A stretch of DNA of 64,000 nucleotides from Stenotrophomonas sp. Ste86. Its GTDB lineage: Bacteria; Pseudomonadota; Gammaproteobacteria; Xanthomonadales; Xanthomonadaceae. Shown one piece after another: positions 18,339 to 26,554 of this stretch (within the stretch, counting starts at the first letter, position 1; each line of letters starts with the position of its first letter). Below the pieces are notes generated by a model that searched no databases, was not told the DNA's origin, and worked only from the letters and a program-made list of their open reading frames with translations. Where the stretch lies: the NCBI RefSeq assembly GCF_024519465.1, contig NZ_JALJRW010000016.1:34340-98339 (forward strand), read 5' to 3'. A program made the translations under genes and the position numbers.

Positions 18339-19994
18339 ATGTCATCCACACCCGTACCCGCAAAACCGCAACTTACCCAGGGACACAAGAAGGTCATCTT
18401 CGCGTCCAGCCTGGGCACTGTCTTCGAGTGGTACGACTTCTTCCTGTACGGCTCGCTGGCGGCGATCATCGCCAAGCAGTTCTTCAGCGGCGTCAACGAA
18501 ACCACGGGCATGATCTTCGCCCTGCTGGCCTTCGCCGCCGGCTTCTTCGTGCGTCCGTTCGGCGCGGCGTTCTTCGGCAGCCTCGGCGACCGCATCGGCC
18601 GCAAGTACACCTTCCTGGTCACCATCCTGATCATGGGCATCTCGACCTTCCTGGTCGGCGTGCTGCCCAACTATGCGTCGATCGGCTTCGCCGCCCCGGT
18701 GATCCTGATCATCCTGCGCCTGGCCCAGGGCCTGGCGATGGGCGGTGAGTATGGTGGCGCGGCCACGTATGTCGCCGAGCATGCGCCGGCCGACAAGCGT
18801 GGCCTGTACACCAGCTTCATCCAGTGCACCGCGACGCTGGGCCTGTTCATGTCGCTGCTGATCATCCTGGCCTGCCGCTACTTCCTCGGCAACGAGGCCT
18901 TCGAAGCCTGGGGCTGGCGCATCCCGTTCCTGGTCTCCATCGTGCTGCTGGGCGTGTCGGTGTGGATCCGCCTGCAGTTGAGCGAATCGCCGCTGTTCCA
19001 GCAGATGAAGGCCGAAGGCAAGGGCTCCAAGACCCCGTTCCGTGACAGCCTCAAGGACGGCAATCTCAAGCTGATGCTGCTGGTGCTGCTGGGTGCCGCC
19101 GCTGGCCAGGCCGTGGTCTGGTACGGCGGTCAGTTCTACGCGCTGTTCTTCCTGAGCAGCATGCTCAAGGTCGATGCCACCACCTCCTACCTGCTGATCG
19201 CCGGTGCGCTCGCGCTGGGCGTGCCGTTCTTCATCTTCTTCGGCTGGCTGTCCGATCGCATCGGCCGCAAGAAGATCATCCTGGCCGGCTGCCTGTTGGC
19301 CGCCATCACCTACATCCCGATCTTCAAGGGCCTGACCCACTTCGCCAACCCGGCCATCGAAGAAGCGCGCACCAATTCGCCGGCCCTGGTCGTGGCCGAT
19401 CCGAACACCTGCTCGTTCCAGTTCGATCCGGTCGGCATGCGCAAGTTCACCAGCTCCTGCGACGTGGCCACCGCGGCACTGACCAAGGCCGGCGTGCCGT
19501 ATGAGGTCAAGCCGGCCGCCGCCGGTACCCTGGCGATCGTCAACGTGGGCAGCGCCAGCGTCGCCTCCTACGAGTCGGCCGGGCTGACCAAGGAGGACGG
19601 CAAGGCCAAGGCCGATGCGTTCGGTGCCGAGTTGAAGACCGCGCTGGCCGCCGCCGGCTATCCGGCCAAGGCCGACAACGCGCGCATCAACATCCCCGGC
19701 ACGATCTTCATGCTGTGGCTGCTGGTGCTGTACGTGACCATGGTCTACGGCCCGATCGCCGCCTATCTGGTCGAGCTGTTCCCGACCCGCATCCGCTACA
19801 CCTCGATGTCGCTGCCGTACCACATCGGCAACGGCTGGTTCGGTGGCTTCCTGCCGGCGATCTCCTTCGCGCTGGTGGCCGGCACCGGCAACCTCTACTA
19901 CGGCCTGTGGTACCCGATCATCATCGCGTTGATGACGGTCGTGGTCGGTGGCTTGTTCCTGAAGGAAACCCGCGGGGTGGACATCACCAAATAG
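18339..19994 (+). CDS. MFS metabolite:H+ symporter (MHS family) with large periplasmic-type insert
   Basis: The protein has 551 residues; the ATG at 18339 has a GAGGGGA ribosome site. It is an MHS-type major facilitator: TVFEWYDFFLYGSLAA in helix 1, GDRIGRKYTF and SDRIGRKKIILAG in the two A-motif loops, QGLAMGGEYGGAATYVAEHAP in the helix 4/5 region and ELFPTRIRYTSMSLPYHIGNG late. Such carriers import organic acids, osmolytes or aromatic acids with protons. Between helix 9 (ends ~residue 329) and the next helix (starts ~457) lies about 120 extra soluble residues with Cys358 and Cys374, far longer than the usual loop. The context with acs and a DcaP porin suggests a short-chain carboxylate substrate, which is inference. 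Confidence 0.88.
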   Translation: MSSTPVPAKPQLTQGHKKVIFASSLGTVFEWYDFFLYGSLAAIIAKQFFSGVNETTGMIFALLAFAAGFFVRPFGAAFFGSLGDRIGRKYTFLVTILIMGISTFLVGVLPNYASIGFAAPVILIILRLAQGLAMGGEYGGAATYVAEHAPADKRGLYTSFIQCTATLGLFMSLLIILACRYFLGNEAFEAWGWRIPFLVSIVLLGVSVWIRLQLSESPLFQQMKAEGKGSKTPFRDSLKDGNLKLMLLVLLGAAAGQAVVWYGGQFYALFFLSSMLKVDATTSYLLIAGALALGVPFFIFFGWLSDRIGRKKIILAGCLLAAITYIPIFKGLTHFANPAIEEARTNSPALVVADPNTCSFQFDPVGMRKFTSSCDVATAALTKAGVPYEVKPAAAGTLAIVNVGSASVASYESAGLTKEDGKAKADAFGAELKTALAAAGYPAKADNARINIPGTIFMLWLLVLYVTMVYGPIAAYLVELFPTRIRYTSMSLPYHIGNGWFGGFLPAISFALVAGTGNLYYGLWYPIIIALMTVVVGGLFLKETRGVDITK

Positions 19995-20018
19995 CGGTGA
20001 GCCGCACAGAATGAAGAC

Positions 20019-20048
20019 GGGGCCGCGATGCAGATCGCGGCCCCTTCT
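20019..20048 (+). terminator. Terminator after the MHS transporter
   Basis: An 11-bp perfect stem GGGGCCGCGAT / ATCGCGGCCCC with a GCAG loop (20019–20044) lies 25 bases after the stop, followed by a short pyrimidine run TTCTCG. The stem is very strong although the T-run is weak. Confidence 0.7.
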
Positions 20049-20054
20049 CGTTCC

Positions 20055-20285
20055 CGGTAGTGCCGGCCGCTGGCCGGCAACCACGCACACCCATCCGAAG
20101 GCGACCACCGCCGGCCGCTGGCCGGCAACCACGCATACCCTTCCGAAGGCGACGTACTGCCGGCCGCTGGCCGGCTCTCCATGCGCTTTCGGAGGCGCAT
20201 GTGAGGCTGCCGGCCAGCGGCCGGCACTACCCTTGCGCTTTCGGAGGCGCATGTGAGGCTGCCGGCCAGCGGCCGGCACTACCCC
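20055..20285. repeat. Array of five SMAG/REP palindromes
   Basis: Five copies of the GCCGGCCGCTGGCCGGC / GCCGGCCAGCGGCCGGC core occur in 230 bases. The first three are in one orientation with spacers sharing CCGAAGGCGA; the last two are inverted and form near-exact 52-base tandem units (20182–20232 and 20234–20284) sharing CGCTTTCGGAGGCGCATG. The array lies between the transporter terminator and the aldehyde dehydrogenase promoter. Confidence 0.92.
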
Positions 20286-20312
20286 GTGACACGCGCTCAC
20301 GCAGCGTCTCGC

Positions 20313-20318
20313 TATAGT
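20313..20318 (+). promoter_or_regulatory. Putative -10 box (TATAGT) for a leaderless mRNA
   Basis: TATAGT ends 6 bases before the ATG at 20325, so a transcript starting at the normal distance would begin at or next to the start codon. No Shine–Dalgarno sequence is present. The same spacing recurs at several other genes in the window. Confidence 0.5.
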
Positions 20319-20324
20319 CGCCCC

Positions 20325-21740
20325 ATGAGCGATGCCCACACCGATCCCACCGCACTGCCGGCGATCCTGCAGACCCTGCGTAGCGCCTGGCAGGCCAACC
20401 GCCCCTCGCTGGACCAGCGCCGCGACGACCTGCAGCGACTGCGCGCCGCGTTGAAGGCGCAGTTGCCGCAGATGGCCGAGGCCATCTCGGCCGACTTCGG
20501 CCACCGCTCCCCCCACGAATCGCTGATCGCCGACGGCATGACCGTGCTGGGCGAGATCGATCACCTGCTCAAGCACCTGCGGCGCTGGGCGCGCCCGCGT
20601 CGGGTCGCCGTGGGGGTACGGTTCTGGCCGGCGCGCGCGCAGACCCGCGCGGTGCCGTTGGGCGTGGTCGGGGTGATCTCGCCGTGGAACTACCCGGTCA
20701 ACCTGGCCCTGATACCGCTGGCCACCGCGATCGCCGCGGGCAACCACGTCATCCTCAAGCCCTCCGAACATACCCCGCGCACCAGCGCGTTCCTGCAGGC
20801 CCTGCTGGCCGAGGTGTTCCCCGCCGACCGTGTGGCGGTGGTGCAGGGCGACGGCGCGCTGGCCGGTGCGCTGGCCGGCTCACGCCTGGACCATCTGGTA
20901 TTCACCGGCTCCACCGCGATCGGGCGCAAGGTCATGGCCGCCGCCGCGCCGCACCTCACCCCGTTGACCCTGGAGCTGGGCGGCAAATCGCCGGCGATCG
21001 TCTGCAGCGACTATCCGCTGGACAAGGCCGCCGCGCGCCTGGCCACCGGCAAGTGGTTCAACGCGGGCCAGACCTGCATCGCACCGGATTACGTGCTGAT
21101 CGATGGCGCCCGCCAACGCGAGCTGGTGCAGCAGCTGCAGACCCAGGTGCGCGCGCGGTACGGCGATTTCAGTGATGCGTCGGACTACACCCGGATCATC
21201 CATGAAGGCCAGTACCAGCGGCTGCGTGGCTACCTCGACCAGGCCCGCGAACGCGGCGTGCCGGTGATCGAACTGGCCACTGTCGATCCCGAACGCGCCG
21301 CGCGCGAACGCCTGATCGTGCCGACCATCGTGCTCGACCCGCCTGCCGACCTGGACCTGATGCAGGAGGAGATCTTCGGCCCGATCCTGCCGGTGTGCGC
21401 CTATCCGGACCTGGACGCGGCGCTGGCCGAGGTGCAGGGCCGCGACCGGCCGCTGGCGCTGTACGTCTTCAGCCACCAACGCGCCACCGTCGAGCGCGTG
21501 CTCGGCCAGGTGGTGGCCGGTGGCATCACCGTCAACGACACCCTGCTGCATTTCGCCATCAACGACCTGCCGTTCGGTGGCGTCGGCCCGAGCGGCATGG
21601 GCGCGTATCACGGCCGCGCCGGCTTCGACGGGCTCAGCAAGCAGCTGCCGATCCTGTGGCAGTCGCGCTGGGCCGCCAGCGACCTGCTCAAGCCGCCGTA
21701 TTCGAAGATCGCCGGGATGTTGAAGGCGCTGGTGCGCTGA
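20325..21740 (+). CDS. Aldehyde dehydrogenase, coniferyl-aldehyde-dehydrogenase-like
   Basis: The protein has 471 residues and is cytosolic, without a signal peptide. The NAD(P)-binding block [20 protein letters not shown], Glu217 in [13 protein letters not shown] and the catalytic Cys251 in [15 protein letters not shown] are all present, followed by [11 protein letters not shown] and [21 protein letters not shown]. The [14 protein letters not shown] ending and the overall length resemble the coniferyl aldehyde dehydrogenase (CalB) branch, which oxidises aromatic or fatty aldehydes to acids. The real substrate cannot be told from sequence. It stands alone, flanked by REP elements on both sides, with a likely leaderless promoter. 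Confidence 0.85.
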   Translation: MSDAHTDPTALPAILQTLRSAWQANRPSLDQRRDDLQRLRAALKAQLPQMAEAISADFGHRSPHESLIADGMTVLGEIDHLLKHLRRWARPRRVAVGVRFWPARAQTRAVPLGVVGVISPWNYPVNLALIPLATAIAAGNHVILKPSEHTPRTSAFLQALLAEVFPADRVAVVQGDGALAGALAGSRLDHLVFTGSTAIGRKVMAAAAPHLTPLTLELGGKSPAIVCSDYPLDKAAARLATGKWFNAGQTCIAPDYVLIDGARQRELVQQLQTQVRARYGDFSDASDYTRIIHEGQYQRLRGYLDQARERGVPVIELATVDPERAARERLIVPTIVLDPPADLDLMQEEIFGPILPVCAYPDLDAALAEVQGRDRPLALYVFSHQRATVERVLGQVVAGGITVNDTLLHFAINDLPFGGVGPSGMGAYHGRAGFDGLSKQLPILWQSRWAASDLLKPPYSKIAGMLKALVR

Positions 21741-21741
21741 G

Positions 21742-21766
21742 GGCCGCCGATGATCGGTCGGCGGCC
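21742..21766 (+). terminator. Hairpin after aldehyde dehydrogenase
   Basis: GGCCGCCGA and TCGGCGGCC form a 9-bp perfect stem with a 7-base loop starting one base after the stop codon. No T-run follows. Confidence 0.55.
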
Positions 21767-21777
21767 ACGCGGCTGCG

Positions 21778-21804
21778 GTAGGTACCGACCGTTGGTCGGT
21801 ACGC
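21778..21804. repeat. SMAG palindrome between convergent genes
   Basis: GTAG followed by GTACCGACC-GTT-GGTCGGTAC (stem 21782–21802). It sits between the convergent aldehyde dehydrogenase and DUF262 genes, at the edge of the restriction island. Confidence 0.85.
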
Positions 21805-21834
21805 TGTAACACTGAGGCAACGAGAAATCCGTAG

Positions 21835-23643
21835 TCAGCCGTCGGCGGTGGCCACGCTCGCTGCCTGCTTGCCCATCGCACTTTCAATCAGCCGCAGCAG
21901 GGCCTGCTGGCGTTGATCCCAGAACGAATCGAAATCATCAGCACGCAGTGCAGCGACGGGAATCCGGTGACTCGCGAGCAGCGTATCCATTCCGGCGGTA
22001 TCAAGCTGCACCTGCTTATGCGCCTGCAACGCCGACAGGTAGGCGGACGGGGCCGATCCGCCGATCATACGATTAGCCTTGTAGGAGATCGGTGTCTTGT
22101 TGATGATCGAATCATAGCGGCGGCGTGGGATGTCCTGCTTCTCGCACCAGTCCCGCGGGAAAATATGATGGATATCCAGTGCGATTTCGTCCGCTTCCAG
22201 ATCGCGGATACGACCCTTCCAGTACAGGTCCTGGGCGCCTTCGCGCAGCACCAGGACGTTGATGCCTTTGTAGGCTGCGCTCAATCGTGAGGCAAGCGAA
22301 CCCAGACGATCGATCTGGAACGCGGCGTCAGAGATGGTCCGAGGTTGCGTGCCGTCCTCGTCGATCCAGCCGAGCAATTCTTCCACGTCATTGGCCATGC
22401 GCGTCTCGACCGCACCGCCGTACAGCTCGCCGAGCACACCACACCAATACCATTGTGCCAGCTTCTGGTGGGTCTTCGGCTCGCGCCAACGTTCGTCGGC
22501 ACCGATCAATGCCAGCACCGCGGCGAGCGGCGCCAACTGCGTGCGATAAGGCAGGTCGCGGGGCGAGGTGAAACACTCGTGTCGCAGAAACTTCGCTGCG
22601 CGGATGAAGCCCTGTTCCGCGCGGTCGGCCCAGTGCTGATACGCCTCCAGCGGCAGCTCCAGCACCGAGGCGCGCTTGGCGCTCACGGGTGCAACCTGCT
22701 TGCCGCTCTTTCCAGCATCTAGATCGGCGCGGCGCTTCTCGAGTGTGTGGAGCATGGTCACGGCCTGCAGGAAGTCCGTATTTTCCACGTTCTTCAGCAA
22801 CGGCTCTTTCGCCAACCGCTTGTGGCGTGATACGACTTGGCGCTGTGGACTGCCGTACCAGTCATCGCGCAGGTTGTAACCGTCAGCTGCATAGGTGGCG
22901 GTGACCAGTTCGAACACGGACAGCGGCACGCCGCCAGTGTTTACTTTCTCGAATACCAGGCACACGGCCTCCTTGCTGGTCTCCTTCTTCAGCACGATCA
23001 GCGGGATCTGGTACTCGTTGTAAGCATCCAGCACCTGCTTCTTGAACTCGAAGAACTGCGGTACCGCAGCAGCGTTGTGCTGGTAGAGGTCCTGCAGCCA
23101 TCCCATGCCTTCCAGGATCTCCGAGCACGGGAAGAATTCCTGCTGGCACTCCAGTTCACGCGTGGAGAGATCCAGTTCCAGCTTGCGACCAAAATCACTG
23201 CGCCGCTGACGGCTGCCATCGGTGGCGATGATCGCGTCGTCCAGCCGATCCGGACCGGCCAGCGCGGTGGGGATGTGGATGTAGTAATGGCGGTCGACCG
23301 GCTTGCCCTTGTCGGTGGTGGTCTTGACCGGGCCGGAGAGTTTGAGCACCTGGGTCAGCGTGGTCAGGCGTTGCTGCCCGTCGAGGATGAGCTTCTCGGG
23401 CGACGATAGACCTTCGAGCGGTACGTTCTCCACCGGTCGCACCTGGAAGCGCACCGCCCCGCCGGTCTCCAGCAGCATCACTGCTCCAACGGGGAACGAA
23501 CGGCCCAAGCTGACCAGCAGGCTGCGGACGTGCTCATCATCCCAGACCCAGCCACGCTGGAAGTCCGGCAGCTGGATCTTGCCGTCGACGATGTCCTTGA
23601 GTAGGTCTTTGAGCGGCAGCTTGGTGCTGTCGAAGGTGGTCAT
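21835..23643 (-). CDS. DUF262–DUF1524 protein, GmrSD-type restriction endonuclease-like
   Basis: The protein has 602 residues; ATG 23643 is preceded by an AAGGA site. The N-terminal DUF262 (GmrS-like) domain shows IQLPDFQRGWVWDDEHV (residues 24–40), then LILDGQQRLTTLTQVL with the DGQQR nucleotide-hydrolase motif at 88–92. The C-terminal ~150 residues contain a DUF1524 (GmrD-like) HNH-type nuclease site, DIHHIFPRDWCEK, followed by NKTPISYKANRMIG. In characterised GmrSD and BrxU proteins this pairing cuts modified phage DNA using NTP. Here it is the last gene after hsdS (27-base gap) on the same strand, so it probably works beside the Type I system as a second line against modified DNA. That cooperation is inferred. 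Confidence 0.88.
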   Translation of the reverse strand: MTTFDSTKLPLKDLLKDIVDGKIQLPDFQRGWVWDDEHVRSLLVSLGRSFPVGAVMLLETGGAVRFQVRPVENVPLEGLSSPEKLILDGQQRLTTLTQVLKLSGPVKTTTDKGKPVDRHYYIHIPTALAGPDRLDDAIIATDGSRQRRSDFGRKLELDLSTRELECQQEFFPCSEILEGMGWLQDLYQHNAAAVPQFFEFKKQVLDAYNEYQIPLIVLKKETSKEAVCLVFEKVNTGGVPLSVFELVTATYAADGYNLRDDWYGSPQRQVVSRHKRLAKEPLLKNVENTDFLQAVTMLHTLEKRRADLDAGKSGKQVAPVSAKRASVLELPLEAYQHWADRAEQGFIRAAKFLRHECFTSPRDLPYRTQLAPLAAVLALIGADERWREPKTHQKLAQWYWCGVLGELYGGAVETRMANDVEELLGWIDEDGTQPRTISDAAFQIDRLGSLASRLSAAYKGINVLVLREGAQDLYWKGRIRDLEADEIALDIHHIFPRDWCEKQDIPRRRYDSIINKTPISYKANRMIGGSAPSAYLSALQAHKQVQLDTAGMDTLLASHRIPVAALRADDFDSFWDQRQQALLRLIESAMGKQAASVATADG

Positions 23644-23670
23644 CCGGTGCGTCCTTTCGGTGGTCGTTGA

Positions 23671-25023
23671 TCAGTTGGATGCGGCCTTGCGGCCACGCTT
23701 GGGTTTGGGGACAGCGGCACGCTGGGCGCGGATGCGCTCCAGCAGCACGCTGGCCGGCTCGTCGCTTGGATCCTGCGGGACCAGCTCGCCGCGGAAGGCT
23801 TTGGCGAGCAGGCTTTGGGTCAGCGCATCGATGCGCTCTTTGGCGGTGGCCACCTTGGCTTCCAAATGGTCGGCGACCGCGAAGAGCTGTTCAACGCGGA
23901 GAACAACCTCATTTTGGACTTCGATTGGTGGAACCGTAAATATGAAATTTCTGCATTGGGAGAGCGATATGTTCACTTGACCGGCTGATCCCTTGGTCTG
24001 ATGTGAGACGTCACGAATATTGGTCCCTTCGAGTAAGGAAAGATGGATCCAACCCGAGGTTATGAGTCGGCCAGGGCGAAAAAGAGTGATTGCTTGATTG
24101 ATGTTCCATTCCGGGTGGTCGGAAGTGACAACGGCAATTTTTCCCAATGGCGGACCAACAATATTCATCAAGACGTCACCAGGCCGAGTGATCGACTTCC
24201 GGCAAGACCCGTGGTGAACGTCATCCGCGATATGTTGTGGCCTGTAGTCAAAATTAATAACTCCGTTAACGATGTTATAAACCTTGAGAAACGGAACTCC
24301 ACTCTCGGTGAAACCTTCCTTGGGCGTACCGCCGCTTTGTACTTTGTCGCAAACATCTTCGGCACGGAGACGCAACCACGTTGACCCGTCTTGGACGTCC
24401 TGAGATGTGGTAATCAGTTTTCCTGCAAGCGCATCATGAACCAGTGCTCGGCGGAGCCGCTTGAGCAGTGCAGGTATAGCATCGATACGGGCCTTGAGGG
24501 TATCAATCTGCGCCAGCAGGGTATTCAGCTCGCGCGCGATGCGCTTCTGCTCCTGCTCCGGGGGTAACAGAACACGAAATCTCTCAACGAACGCGCGTGG
24601 CACGCGACGAAGGCCGACTGCCCCGGTCATGCTCTCTTCACCCCCTTGAAGAAAAGGGGCGCTCCTAATGACGGCGAGTAGATATTCTGCCGAGATGCCA
24701 GCGTCAAGTGGGCGAAGAACATAGAACTCTGAGCTCCCTGCACCTGCACCATTTGGCAAGCCGGAAACTAGCGCAGCCTTGCCGTTTTCAAAACATGGCG
24801 TCACCTTTGCAAAGATGACGTCACCATTCTCAAAGTGCGTATAGGCCTTCTTGACCACATGCCATGGCCGTATTTCGTAACGTACAGCGTTGCGGAAAGT
24901 CGTAGGTGCATGGGACATGGGTACGAAACCCACCTCAATGCTGTCCTCCCAGTCAGACTTTGGTCCCATTGCGCATATTTCGGAAAGCGTAGTTCCCGCC
25001 CACCCCGCAGGCAGCTTACTCAC
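23671..25023 (-). CDS. hsdS: Type I restriction-modification specificity subunit S
   Basis: The protein has 450 residues when started at GTG 25023, which overlaps the hsdM stop (GTGAGTAA) and has GAGG six bases upstream; a TTG start 21 bases earlier is possible. It has the standard two target-recognition domains. TRD1 (~residues 8–160) is followed by a conserved helical spacer (PPEQEQKRIARELNTLLAQI… RLRRALVHDALAGKL), then TRD2 (~residues 215–375) and the distal repeat (VQNEVVLRVEQLF… LLAKAFRGELVPQDPSDEPA). The subunit selects the DNA sequence methylated or cut by HsdM/HsdR. The TRD2-coding stretch (about 23.9–24.4 kb) is visibly AT-richer than neighbouring genes, as expected for exchange of recognition domains. 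Confidence 0.95.
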   Translation of the reverse strand: MSKLPAGWAGTTLSEICAMGPKSDWEDSIEVGFVPMSHAPTTFRNAVRYEIRPWHVVKKAYTHFENGDVIFAKVTPCFENGKAALVSGLPNGAGAGSSEFYVLRPLDAGISAEYLLAVIRSAPFLQGGEESMTGAVGLRRVPRAFVERFRVLLPPEQEQKRIARELNTLLAQIDTLKARIDAIPALLKRLRRALVHDALAGKLITTSQDVQDGSTWLRLRAEDVCDKVQSGGTPKEGFTESGVPFLKVYNIVNGVINFDYRPQHIADDVHHGSCRKSITRPGDVLMNIVGPPLGKIAVVTSDHPEWNINQAITLFRPGRLITSGWIHLSLLEGTNIRDVSHQTKGSAGQVNISLSQCRNFIFTVPPIEVQNEVVLRVEQLFAVADHLEAKVATAKERIDALTQSLLAKAFRGELVPQDPSDEPASVLLERIRAQRAAVPKPKRGRKAASN

Positions 25024-26554
25024 TACCGACCTCGTCGTTATCAATTTCCAGCCCCATTACCTCAGCCAGCAGTCGCTTTTGCTCCAAGGCTTCATCACCT
25101 GCTCCTAGCGCCATCATCAGAGCATTCAACTCACGCAGTGCTTCGCTAAGCTCAGCCATGGCCTCTGCAGCCAGTACCTCTGACGCGGGTAAGTTGCTGG
25201 GACCCTCACTTTCTGAGTCCTTCAGCCAGCTGATGTCCAGTGAATCGCCGCGCTCGGTGATCTGCTTACGGGTAAAGCAGCGGAGTCGCCCCTCTTCGCC
25301 TTCATCCACTCGCGGACTGCGCCCATTGACATCCGCTCCATAGGCATCTTCGAAAGGCTTGAGGTGCGCCGGTCCAAACGGCGTACGCTTACCAAAGCTG
25401 GGCATGTTGCTGCGCAGGTCATACACCCATGTCGCCTTGGTGCAACCTGTCTCCTGTCGCGGGTTCTCTGCCGTGCCCTTCTGGAAGAAAAGCACATTGG
25501 TTTTGACCCCCTGCGCGTAGAAGATGCCTGTGGGCAGACGCAGCAGCGTATGCAGATTGCACTTGTCCATCAGGTCGCGACGGATCTCGGTGCCTATGCC
25601 GGCTTCAAACAGCACGTTGTCCGGCAGTACCACTGCGGCACGACCACCAGGCTTGAGGCCGCGGTAGATATGTTGCAGGAATGCCAGTTGCTTGTTGCTG
25701 GTTCGATAGGTCAGATCATCACGCGTAGGCCCGCCACCGCCTTTGGCGGTGCCAAACGGCGGATTCGACAGGATGATGTCAACCTTCGGCAACGCTGCTC
25801 CAGGGTTGCCCAGGCTGTTGCCCAGCTGCACGACGCCTGCACCTTCGCCGTCGATGCCGTGCAGCAGGCAGTTCATCAGCGCCAGCCGGCGCGTGCCGGG
25901 GACGAGTTCCATGCCGACATAGGCCTTGCGGCGTTGGAAGCGGCGTGCCTTGTCATCCAACGTATACAGATCATCGGTATGTGCCTTGATGTAGGCATCG
26001 GCCGCGATGAGGAAGCCCGCCGTGCCTGCCGCCGGGTCCTGGATGGTCTCGCCCGGCTGCGGCTTCAGGCAGCGGATGATGGAATCGATCAGCGCACGCG
26101 GGGTGAAGTACTGGCCAGCCCCCGACTTGGTTTCGTTCGCGTTCTTCTGCAACAGGCCTTCATACAGATCGCCCAAGCCGTCCTCGCGGGCGCTGAACCA
26201 GTCCAGCCCGTCCAGCGCCTTCACCAGCGTTTCCAGATGGCGCGGCTCCTTCAGCCGGGTCTGTGCATCGGCGTAGATGGCTGCGATCATCGGATCGCTG
26301 CTCTTGCCCAGATCCAGCAGCATCTGCCGGTAGTGGTTGAGCAGGTTGAGTCCGGATTTACTGTTGATGTCCGGCCACCGGCAGCCCTTCGGCAGCTTGT
26401 GCTCGAAGGCCTCGTTGTTTTGTACCTGCTCGTACTCCATTTTGACGAACAGTAGCAACACCAGCTCGGTCACATAGTCGCTGTAGTTGATGCCGTCGTC
26501 GCGCAGGACGTCGCAGAGGTTCCAGAGTTTCTGGACGATATCGTTGTGGTTCAT
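25016..26554 (-). CDS. hsdM: Type I restriction-modification DNA methyltransferase subunit M
   Basis: The protein has 512 residues. An N-terminal helical HsdM domain (LWNLCDVLRDDGINYSDYV) precedes the N6-adenine methyltransferase core. The SAM-binding motif is DPAAGTAGFLIAA (residues 173–185) and the catalytic motif IV is NPPF (264–267) in DIILSNPPFGTA. GAGQYFTPR at 145–153 is the usual entry to the core. With HsdS it methylates host DNA, and with HsdR it restricts unmodified DNA. Its ATG overlaps the end of fic by four bases, and its stop overlaps the hsdS start, so fic-hsdM-hsdS are translated as one unit. Confidence 0.97.
   Translation of the reverse strand: MNHNDIVQKLWNLCDVLRDDGINYSDYVTELVLLLFVKMEYEQVQNNEAFEHKLPKGCRWPDINSKSGLNLLNHYRQMLLDLGKSSDPMIAAIYADAQTRLKEPRHLETLVKALDGLDWFSAREDGLGDLYEGLLQKNANETKSGAGQYFTPRALIDSIIRCLKPQPGETIQDPAAGTAGFLIAADAYIKAHTDDLYTLDDKARRFQRRKAYVGMELVPGTRRLALMNCLLHGIDGEGAGVVQLGNSLGNPGAALPKVDIILSNPPFGTAKGGGGPTRDDLTYRTSNKQLAFLQHIYRGLKPGGRAAVVLPDNVLFEAGIGTEIRRDLMDKCNLHTLLRLPTGIFYAQGVKTNVLFFQKGTAENPRQETGCTKATWVYDLRSNMPSFGKRTPFGPAHLKPFEDAYGADVNGRSPRVDEGEEGRLRCFTRKQITERGDSLDISWLKDSESEGPSNLPASEVLAAEAMAELSEALRELNALMMALGAGDEALEQKRLLAEVMGLEIDNDEVGSE

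Noticed and set aside
20055..20285. Regular repeats with spacers, considered as a CRISPR array
   Set aside because: Units are palindromic REP elements in both orientations with similar spacers, and no cas genes are present.
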